The notes under the pieces were generated by a model. That model was not told where the DNA came from. It saw only the letters and a program-made list of their open reading frames with translations, and did no database searches. The position numbers were made by a program, and so were the translations under genes. Shown here piece after piece: positions 27,582 through 35,227 of a DNA stretch of 38,448 bases (within the stretch, counting starts at the first letter, position 1; each line of letters starts with the position of its first letter). Origin of the DNA: an uncultured Desulfococcus sp. (GTDB lineage Bacteria > Desulfobacterota > Desulfobacteria > Desulfobacterales > Desulfococcaceae); NCBI GenBank assembly GCA_913060435.1, contig CAJXSB010000003.1, forward strand, positions 1 to 38,448. Reading direction: 5' to 3'.

Positions 27582-29849
27582 TCACGCCAGTACAGAATGT
27601 TTTATGACAACATTTTTTACCTGCTCCCAGGCCATCTCCAACCAGCTCATAACTTGCTGGAATTCCTTCACTGCGAATAGTCGGGGTTGTGTGGTAGCAG
27701 CTTGCTTAAGGTCATCCATGGCTATATAGAGCAATCCTCGACGCTTGAAAACGTGTTTTCGATCTACCATTTCCAGCGTCCGCTGATAATTATGTAGCGA
27801 TAGGCTATAGTCTTCACCACACATCTGCACCAGAGCAAGGTCAAACCAAGTAGAAAGCATTTTCCGGTTGAGCGCCAGGGCTTCTTCAAAAATTCGCCCA
27901 GCATCTTTATACTGCCCCAGATTATACCTGCACCAACCTATCAGTGACTTATCGTCGGCACTTACCAGTTTGCGTTTTTTCGCTTGCTCGATAACATAAC
28001 GGTATTTGTCTATGCCTGCCTTCGTTTCACCAAGCAAAACCAGCGCATTAGCAAGCCCTTTATGCGCCCAGAGGTCATTCTCCTGCAACGAAATAGCCGT
28101 TTCATATGCCTGCCGGGCTTCCGCCAATCGTCTGAGATTCTCCAAAGCCCATCCCATTGACAAAAAACTGTCGTGATTCGATGAGTCCAAGGACACTGCT
28201 CGCCCGAACAAATGCGCAGCGTCCTCATAATAAGCGAATTCCGACAGGACATTACCTTTAAAGTTCAGCCCCCATACGTTATTTGGTTCCAGGGCCAACG
28301 CTCTATCCAAGGCCATCAGCAAGCCCTCATAATCCTCTTTGAAGTACAGGCTCAATGCCCGCCCAGTAAGGGCAATCATTTCCTGTTCTCTATCTGTTTG
28401 ACTACAAGCTAATTCCGCTGCCTTATAATAATCCTTCTGGGCCTGCGTATATTTTTCCTGATTGAAATACATCTGGGCCCGAGCGTTATAAGCTTCTGGA
28501 ATGTCAGGCTCTAGTTCAATCACTTTGCTAAATTCGATAATGGCTTCTGGGTATGCTTCTTGCTCCAAATAGACCAGCCCACGTCCCCAATACCCGTCTA
28601 CTGCGCTGGGGTCTATCTCCACGACCTTATCATAATCCAATAGCGCTTGCCCATAGCGTTGCAATGTCAAGTAGATCCCGGCACGTGCATAATATGCCAT
28701 AGAATTGCTATGCACCAGCGAGACGAACTTGTCATAGCAGCCCAGCGCTTTATCATATTTCTCAGATAATTCGTACACAAAGCCCATACTGTTCCACGCT
28801 TCAGCGTTTTCCGGATCGTGGTCAAGCGCCTGGCGATACTTCTCCAGGGCCTCATCGTACCGTTGCTGTTGGGCATGGACGTTGCCCTGCTTCCAATAGC
28901 CAAAGCTCGGTTCAGGCATCCGCTCGATGGCCTGAGCATAAGCCTCCAACGCCTCGTCGTACTGCTGAAGCGCAAGATAGACATCACCGCTGTTGAGGTA
29001 GCCGACGGAGTTGTCAGGTGCAAGTTCGATGACGCGCCGGTATTGGGCAAGCGCCTGCTCGTATTCTCCCTGGGTTTCATACACCAAACCCATACTGTTG
29101 TAAGCGTCGACGTTCTGGGGATCGTGGTCGAGCGCCTGGCGATACTTCTCCAAGGCCTCATCGTACCGTTGCTGTTGAACATAGACGTTGCCCTGCCTCC
29201 AATAGCCGAAGCTCGGTTCAGGCATCCGCTCGATGGCCTGAGCATAAGCCTCTAACGCCTCTTCATACTGCTGAAGTGCAAGATAAACATCACCGCTGTT
29301 GAGGTAACCCAGCGAGTCGTCAGGTGCAAGTTCGATGACGCGCCGGTATTGGGCAAGCGCCTGCTCGTATTCTCCCTGGGTTTCATACACCAAACCCATA
29401 CTGTTGTAAGCGTCGACGTTCTGGGGATCGTGGTCGAGCGCCTGGCGATACTTCTCCAAGGCCTCATCGTACCGTTGCTGTTGAACATAGACGTTGCCCT
29501 GCCTCCAATAGCCGAAGCTCGGTTCAGGCATCCGCTCGATGGCCTGAGCATAAGCCTCTAACGCCTCTTCATACTGCTGAAGTGCAAGATAAACATCACC
29601 GCTGTTGAGGTAACCCAGCGAGTCGTCAGGTGCAAGTTCGATGACGCGCCGGTAATGGGCAAGCGCCTGCTCGTATTCTCCCTGGGCTTCGTAGACTTGC
29701 CCCATCCCGAAAAAACCTTGAAGATTGTCCGGATCATAACGTAACAGCTCGGTAAAAGCGACTTTCGCCTGGTCATAGTCTCCCGCTTCAAGGGCAAGTG
29801 TACCTGTGTTCAGTAACTCTGTTTGTTCACTCTTATTCCACTCTGACAT
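27582..29849 (-). CDS. Tetratricopeptide repeat (TPR) protein, third gene of the CHAT operon (alternative start 29867)
   Basis: 34-residue TPR periodicity throughout (YNSMGLVYETQGEYEQALAQYRRVIELAPDDS...). GGGGAG Shine-Dalgarno before MSEWNKSEQ; the alternative upstream ATG overlaps the CHAT stop (ATGA). Confidence 0.92.
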   Translation of the reverse strand: MSEWNKSEQTELLNTGTLALEAGDYDQAKVAFTELLRYDPDNLQGFFGMGQVYEAQGEYEQALAHYRRVIELAPDDSLGYLNSGDVYLALQQYEEALEAYAQAIERMPEPSFGYWRQGNVYVQQQRYDEALEKYRQALDHDPQNVDAYNSMGLVYETQGEYEQALAQYRRVIELAPDDSLGYLNSGDVYLALQQYEEALEAYAQAIERMPEPSFGYWRQGNVYVQQQRYDEALEKYRQALDHDPQNVDAYNSMGLVYETQGEYEQALAQYRRVIELAPDNSVGYLNSGDVYLALQQYDEALEAYAQAIERMPEPSFGYWKQGNVHAQQQRYDEALEKYRQALDHDPENAEAWNSMGFVYELSEKYDKALGCYDKFVSLVHSNSMAYYARAGIYLTLQRYGQALLDYDKVVEIDPSAVDGYWGRGLVYLEQEAYPEAIIEFSKVIELEPDIPEAYNARAQMYFNQEKYTQAQKDYYKAAELACSQTDREQEMIALTGRALSLYFKEDYEGLLMALDRALALEPNNVWGLNFKGNVLSEFAYYEDAAHLFGRAVSLDSSNHDSFLSMGWALENLRRLAEARQAYETAISLQENDLWAHKGLANALVLLGETKAGIDKYRYVIEQAKKRKLVSADDKSLIGWCRYNLGQYKDAGRIFEEALALNRKMLSTWFDLALVQMCGEDYSLSLHNYQRTLEMVDRKHVFKRRGLLYIAMDDLKQAATTQPRLFAVKEFQQVMSWLEMAWEQVKNVVIKHSVLA
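28737..29654. repeat. Three tandem 306-bp units (three TPRs each) inside the TPR gene
   Basis: gacgcgccggta...gggcaagcgcctgctcgtattctccctgg recurs at 29031, 29337 and 29643 (306-bp period). The two units 29043-29348 and 29349-29654 look essentially identical; the third has diverged. Confidence 0.9.
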
Positions 29850-29863
29850 CTTCACACTCCCCT

Positions 29864-31513
29864 TCACTCATCTATGCGGGATGAATCATAAATACGACTA
29901 GTTGATATCCTTGTTGGCTGCGGTTTCCACTGAACCGAACCACTCACCGGCCGTCGTTCCTGTCCACCTCGAATGGGTTGAGCAGAACCTATTGACGGTT
30001 GTTGAACCCTGTCCGGCTTTCCCAATTGATGGGAAGCATGTTCCAGCATCCGCTTCGCTACATCCGCATCCATATTCAGGCATGTCAGAGCATTATCCAC
30101 TATTCTTGCTTCAATTGGCCTTTCATCTTGAAGCATATTGCGTGCTCCTTCCATACAGATTCTTGCTTGATCCTCATCCACTGGATAATCCTCATCCTTC
30201 AGCCAACTCAGAGCAATCTCAATCAGGTGTAAAGCTTGCTGGACCAGTGGTGTGGCGGTACCGCGCGGCCTTAGCGAAGTCCTATCTCCGGGTTGTCTGG
30301 GCAACGCAGGCGCTGATGGCTCCTGAAGCAGGATTATTCCAGTCGGGTCATACGTGAACAGCACAGGCGTACCAAAGGAAGGTTCGCTCCCGCGAACTTT
30401 GTTCCAAATTGTCCAACGACCTTCCTGCACAGCCTCATCTACATCCTTGCCGTCTCGCAGCGCCTTGTAAAATCCAGTAGCAAAACTGGTAGCGTGCGCA
30501 TTCATAATTGATGATTGCATAGCGACTACTGCGGGGATGCCTCGCTGAATAAGATGATCTGCCAAGCTGATGAAGCCCGGCGCCGGGTCCTTCATAGCGC
30601 CTTCACAGGCCTGCAGCAGGATAAGACGTGGAAACCAATCAGTAAAAAGGCGTGAAATGAGTTCGGCAGAACACCACTCTACTCTGCCTGTGTCATCAAC
30701 TAGTGCTAAACCTTTGTCGGACTCACCATGCCCAATGAAATGCAGCACGTGGGGTTGCTCGTCTTTGGTAGCCAACTTATCGATCAACTCTGTGATGTTC
30801 CCATACGTTGCTGGCCGATCAATATGGTCAATTCCGGGTATGTTCTTCTCGTAGCATTCGATCTGGCCCAGCACCCTGATCTTTATTCTGATAACTTCTT
30901 CACTACCTGGGTCACTGAGTTCTGTCTCTGCCAATTCACCTATTTCTTCGAGAATTTTGGTTGTGATTACACCCCCCAGGTCTTCATTTTCTGGTTTGCT
31001 GATAATAACCAACACGCGCAGCGGTGGTGTCTGAGGGTTGAGGTCATAAACGACACTTGTGTCAAATTTGGTTCGCCGAGAAAGCGCAATCATGGGTTTT
31101 TCTGTTGCCAGCCAAAATCTCATGGGCTTACAGTACAGGAACTCCAGTGGCCAAGAGAAAACTTCAGATGTGGAATCCACGTCGATAACGACCCGTAAAC
31201 AGCGATTCTTGTTTCCACGTCGTCGGTCGTTTATTACGGTTTGAAGGGCTTGCTCGAACAGGATTCCAACCTTACCCGGGAAGATCGTCCGGTAGAGATC
31301 CCGTCCCAGAGTCTGAATCTCTTCCATCTTTCCATCCAACTCACCTGCTTTGAGCTTACTAATATTTTTTCTGATGTCATCCAGCAGATCTTCTTCCTTG
31401 ACCACTTTTGCGGCTGCAAAACGTTTAAGATTATCTTGTGTGACCAGCGTAGCTCTAATATTGTCACCGGGCAGGATCTCAAGTTCAAACTGATCGTATT
31501 CTTTTGTGTCCAT
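29864..31513 (-). CDS. CHAT-domain (caspase-like, clan CD) putative protease
   Basis: Predicted catalytic His in HVLHFIGHGESDKGLAL and Cys in FPRLILLQACEGAMKD; SLADHLIQRGIPAVVAMQSSI...FATGFYKALRDGKDVDEAVQEGR typical of CHAT. GGGGAG Shine-Dalgarno before ATG 31513 (GTG 31519 alternative). Confidence 0.88.
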   Translation of the reverse strand: MDTKEYDQFELEILPGDNIRATLVTQDNLKRFAAAKVVKEEDLLDDIRKNISKLKAGELDGKMEEIQTLGRDLYRTIFPGKVGILFEQALQTVINDRRRGNKNRCLRVVIDVDSTSEVFSWPLEFLYCKPMRFWLATEKPMIALSRRTKFDTSVVYDLNPQTPPLRVLVIISKPENEDLGGVITTKILEEIGELAETELSDPGSEEVIRIKIRVLGQIECYEKNIPGIDHIDRPATYGNITELIDKLATKDEQPHVLHFIGHGESDKGLALVDDTGRVEWCSAELISRLFTDWFPRLILLQACEGAMKDPAPGFISLADHLIQRGIPAVVAMQSSIMNAHATSFATGFYKALRDGKDVDEAVQEGRWTIWNKVRGSEPSFGTPVLFTYDPTGIILLQEPSAPALPRQPGDRTSLRPRGTATPLVQQALHLIEIALSWLKDEDYPVDEDQARICMEGARNMLQDERPIEARIVDNALTCLNMDADVAKRMLEHASHQLGKPDRVQQPSIGSAQPIRGGQERRPVSGSVQWKPQPTRISTSRIYDSSRIDE

Positions 31514-31531
31514 AGTCACTCTCCCCGAGCT

Positions 31532-32449
31532 TCAGAAGCCCGCTACAATATCATTCCACAGCTTTTTGTCTGTGCCAGGTGCACCGCTTTTTAAAAAATT
31601 CTTGGCAGGCTTCGAAAGAAAGTCCAGCACGTCACGTAGCTCGGAAGTAAAGAAGTGGAAGTTGCGAAATACGGCCAGGGCGCCGATAGCATCTATCCGA
31701 GAGACATGCTTGGGAACCTGGAGGACTACCCCCAAACGAGGTTCTGTCTGCATAATCTTTTCCTCGCCTTCCAGACGCCACATAACTTTGACATTGCCAC
31801 GTCCTCGGCTGAGAATCTTCGGTCGCCGGACATAATGATTAAACGGCCCCAAGATCAGTCCCGCCTTGCCGGCCATTTTGAGTTCAATCGCCGCCTTTGC
31901 CGGAGGGCTCAGATTTAACAACTGCTCAGTTGGCTGTGCTGAGTCTGCTTTAAATTCAAAATTTTCGTCCAATCCGACAGTCAAATCTTGCCAAGCGTTG
32001 ATTATGTCCTGCCATTCTTCGTGCGGAAAGATCTGATAGGCTACGGGACGCTCGGTGGAGGAGTGGTCTGGATTGAATTCAACTCTACATTCCAATCGCT
32101 CAAATCCCCATCCGGGTTTGGGAAACAAAGTGATTGGAAAATCAACTAAATAGAAATGGAAGCGTTTGAGCAGATTGGCAATATAGGGTGGTATCTTCAG
32201 GTGGAGGTCAGCGAACAGCTTTTTCCTCAACGGTACGATAGCCAGTTTTGGTGAGAATTCCGCCACCTCTCTGCCAAGTTCAGCCACCAATTCTATAAGG
32301 CGATTGCTATCGTTTTTAGTCTTCGCTTCCGAACCCAAAGGGGTTTTGTAAGCGTAAGCAACATCTGCTAATTCCTGCAAGAAGATCTGCCGATCATTGG
32401 GCTGGAAATCGACGCCCAATTCTGCATATAGACTATCGACACTCATCAT
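31532..32449 (-). CDS. Uncharacterised 305-aa protein, first gene of the CHAT-TPR operon
   Basis: Long ORF with AAGGAAG Shine-Dalgarno upstream of ATGATG; separated from the CHAT gene by a few nt; no domain recognised. Confidence 0.8.
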   Translation of the reverse strand: MMSVDSLYAELGVDFQPNDRQIFLQELADVAYAYKTPLGSEAKTKNDSNRLIELVAELGREVAEFSPKLAIVPLRKKLFADLHLKIPPYIANLLKRFHFYLVDFPITLFPKPGWGFERLECRVEFNPDHSSTERPVAYQIFPHEEWQDIINAWQDLTVGLDENFEFKADSAQPTEQLLNLSPPAKAAIELKMAGKAGLILGPFNHYVRRPKILSRGRGNVKVMWRLEGEEKIMQTEPRLGVVLQVPKHVSRIDAIGALAVFRNFHFFTSELRDVLDFLSKPAKNFLKSGAPGTDKKLWNDIVAGF

Positions 32450-32468
32450 ATTTTTCTTCCTTTAAATC

Positions 32469-32504
32469 CATAATATTATGAATACAGGAAAACTTGATTT
32501 TCCT
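32469..32504 (-). promoter_or_regulatory. Candidate operator region of the CHAT operon
   Basis: Perfect 12-bp palindrome CATAATATTATG (32469-32480) and inverted repeat AGGAAAA-CTTGA-TTTTCCT (32486-32504) about 20 nt upstream of the first start codon. Confidence 0.45.
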
Positions 32505-32889
32505 CCGAGAGCAAACATCGGACTTCATCTGGTGCAGGTTTTGATGGCTGTCGCCCAACCAATAGCATTTTATCCGTCGTCCCGGAAAAACGGTATTCGA
32601 TAAGGAGGACAAGACATCAAAAACAAGCGGTAGGTCAACAAAGCTTCGGAGCGGAATGGCGGATAAAGTGTAGTTGAACTGAGCTGCGGGTTTCATGAGG
32701 CGCCCGGATTTCGTCCTATGGATTTTATATAATTGGCAGGTCGAGAATTGCAAGAAAAATATGGAATTATCTCATGAAAGAAGCCTTCTATGAATTTTTC
32801 ATAACACCCTGAGCGATCCCACAAGTTCGGCGGGCTCAAGTCTATGGGCACAGATCCCTTATCCACCAGGATGAGTTCAATTCAAATTC

Positions 32890-33382
32890 ATATAAAAACA
32901 TATGTACCCTTTGTTTATCTGCCCATCTATACCTTGTGATTTTTGCTGGACGCCCTAAAATTGGGCCATGATTCGAGAACGCACACAGACCGAACGAGCA
33001 GCCCCCTCTACGAAGCTGTGGCCCGGAGAATCGCCGACATGGTCGTCCAGGGCACCTAAACGCCGGGCGAGCGGGTGCCGTCGCCGGGATTTGAGCCGTC
33101 AGCTCCGGTTCAGCGTCAACACTGTCAAGGCTGTCTACGGGCACCTGGAGGACCGACGGATCATCGAGGCCCGGCCCCAGTCGGGGTACGAAGGAAAAGC
33201 GGGCCGACACCACGCCGTCCCCGCCGGCGGGCGCACGAGCCCTCGGGCGGCTCCGGTGTGAGGGCGGCCCGCCCTGCGGCCTTCGCCGGGCATACGGAGA
33301 CCGGATGCGTGTGCCGGGCGCCATTGCCGTAAAGTTTCAGTGCGGGGATGGATTGAGGCAGGCGTATCGGACAGGCGGGTTC
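32890..33382 (+). pseudogene. Degenerate, internally deleted copy of the MocR-EamA cassette
   Basis: Promoter and 5' coding region resemble 24790-25097 (ATTCGAGAACGCAC...CTCTACGAAGCTGTGGCCCGGAGAATCGCCGACATGGTC...GAGGCCCGGCCCCAGTCGGGGTAC), then jumps to sequence matching the EamA 3' end (27340-27513). A 1-nt length difference frameshifts it. Confidence 0.8.
33260..33379. repeat. Direct repeat copy B
   Basis: Gap-free alignment by eye to 27394-27513 (constant offset 5866). Confidence 0.85.
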
Positions 33383-33430
33383 AGAGTCTATAAATTCAGC
33401 GGTTTGGAACGTTTATTTCACCGATGAGAT

Positions 33431-34879
33431 TCAGCGAGCCCTTGTGAAATGATTCGTTGACCCATCTGTATTTATTTGACGCTTCCCTTTAATGAGATTA
33501 TGGCCAACCATGTAGCAATAAAGACTGGTGGGGATAAAATCGAGAAGCACGTTTCCCATGACAGTGCTTCCGTTCGCTGATTTGGTTGTCACGGCTGCAT
33601 TATCAAGGTTATTTGCGTGGCAAAACCGAAGCAGGTTTTTGAGCTCCGCCGGCTTATGATAAAATCGATCTGTCCACTTAACCTCAATAGCCCACATGAC
33701 TTTTTGTTCTTTACCAATATTTACGATATCAACTTCACCATTCTTCCACTTGGAGTAATGAAGCAGAACATCAGAATGAAACCACTGGGAGTACACTGCT
33801 GTTTCCGCTACTTCGCCCATAGCTGGATCGTCACTTGTTATGGGCGAAAACAACGCACTTCGTATGGATGGATTTGTCAAATAGACCTTGAAAAAGTTTG
33901 CCCGCTTAAACCGCTTGGCAGTCCTGTCTACTCTATGCACAGTTCTGATTAGAAATGCCGCTTCTAAATATTCTATGTACTTTTTGATGGTATTTTTAGC
34001 CACGCCTGAACCTTTTGACAATTCTTCAAGCGAGACCTCATTTGAGGTATTGAATGCCAGCGTTGTAAAGAGATAGTTTAACTCTTGTATGTCCTGAACA
34101 CCATATAACCCGGGAAGATCACGCAGCAAGACTTTATCGATAATATCATTTTTTATGAATCTGCCTGGATCCGACTGAATCTCTTCAGAGAATATAACTT
34201 CAGGATAGCCACCAAAGTTCAAGTAGTGAACAAAGCTATCATTCAACGCTTCGATGTCGGGAGTTGTGAAAGAACCCCGGTTTGAATCAGGAGCAACAAC
34301 CATATCATTTTTCCCCAACAAATCTAAATATTCATGAAATGTCAGGGGCGGCAATAAGAAATCGGTAAATCTACCCGCGCCGGACTCGTGACTCTTCAAC
34401 CTCAGCGCCGCAGCCGCAGAGCCGGAAACCGTGCATTTTAGATTCGGAAATCTATCAACCATCGCCTTGAGGTGAATCTCCCAATTTTTCAGGTATTGAA
34501 TCTCATCAAAGAAAATAAAGCATTCATCTTCGATATAGTTGATTCCAGTTGCCTGTGAAAAGATATCCAAGAAGGCTTCAAGGGCAAGCCCGTTGTAGAT
34601 AGGATGATCAACTGAAAAATATACTATTTGTTTGGGGGATATCCCTGTTTCGATCAGATTTTGAATGGCATGATGTATGAGTACCGTTTTGCCGACACGT
34701 CTAGGCCCCATCAGCACAGTGGCCCTGCGTATCTTTCTCGATTCGACAAGCGGATAGAACAACTTCAAATATGCTCTGGGCTTGAACGATCGGAAAATCT
34801 TCGGTATACGACCATCTTTCCACCACGGATTTTCGATATCGAGCCTTTTAACCACCTGTTCTGTAGGAATTTTTTTCAT
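33431..34879 (-). CDS. AAA-family ATPase with DUF4143-type C-terminus
   Basis: Walker A MGPRRVGKTVLIHHA, Walker B ECFIFFDEIQYLKNWE, VSGSAAAALR sensor region, RFTDFLLPPLTFHEYL, C-terminal VMWAIEVKWTDRFYHKPAELKNLLRF. Visibly lower GC than flanks. Confidence 0.9.
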   Translation of the reverse strand: MKKIPTEQVVKRLDIENPWWKDGRIPKIFRSFKPRAYLKLFYPLVESRKIRRATVLMGPRRVGKTVLIHHAIQNLIETGISPKQIVYFSVDHPIYNGLALEAFLDIFSQATGINYIEDECFIFFDEIQYLKNWEIHLKAMVDRFPNLKCTVSGSAAAALRLKSHESGAGRFTDFLLPPLTFHEYLDLLGKNDMVVAPDSNRGSFTTPDIEALNDSFVHYLNFGGYPEVIFSEEIQSDPGRFIKNDIIDKVLLRDLPGLYGVQDIQELNYLFTTLAFNTSNEVSLEELSKGSGVAKNTIKKYIEYLEAAFLIRTVHRVDRTAKRFKRANFFKVYLTNPSIRSALFSPITSDDPAMGEVAETAVYSQWFHSDVLLHYSKWKNGEVDIVNIGKEQKVMWAIEVKWTDRFYHKPAELKNLLRFCHANNLDNAAVTTKSANGSTVMGNVLLDFIPTSLYCYMVGHNLIKGKRQINTDGSTNHFTRAR

Positions 34880-35059
34880 ATATTCTCTCTAAGGCCAAGC
34901 TGTTGATCTTAAGATACCATTTTGACCTTTAATGTCAACAGATTAATCTTAATGCAATGGTTGGCCATAATATTTTAGGTCAGTGGAAGAAATAATCCCA
35001 TTGACTTTATCCACCATCGTGCGCCATAGCTTCCTGCTGGAAGCGTCAGATACTGCTGT

Positions 35060-35112
35060 AGTCCAGTTTCAGTGGGGGGATGGATTGAGACGGGCGTATC
35101 GGGGAGATGGAT
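35060..35112. repeat. Direct repeat copy C (shorter)
   Basis: ccagtttcagtggggggatggattgagacgggcgtatcgggga resembles cagtttcagtggagggatggattgacacggcattttcggga (A) and aagtttcagtgcggggatggattgaggcaggcgtatcgga (B). Confidence 0.7.
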
Positions 35113-35136
35113 CCAGGGCGAATAAGACCAGTGGGG

Positions 35137-35216
35137 GCAACCTTCGAGCTTCGTTCACCCGGTGGACGGAGGTGGCCTCCGCGTGAGACCACCAGGCTGC
35201 GAAAGTCGAAGGTTGC
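35137..35216. repeat. Long imperfect inverted repeat (cruciform/hairpin; attC-like candidate)
   Basis: Outer arms GCAACCTTCGA / TCGAAGGTTGC perfect; extends as CAACCTTCGAGCTTCG / CGAAAGTCGAAGGTTG (14/16); nested GGTGG...CCACC and GGAGG-TGG-CCTCC. Confidence 0.7.
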
Positions 35217-35227
35217 GTATGGTGAGT

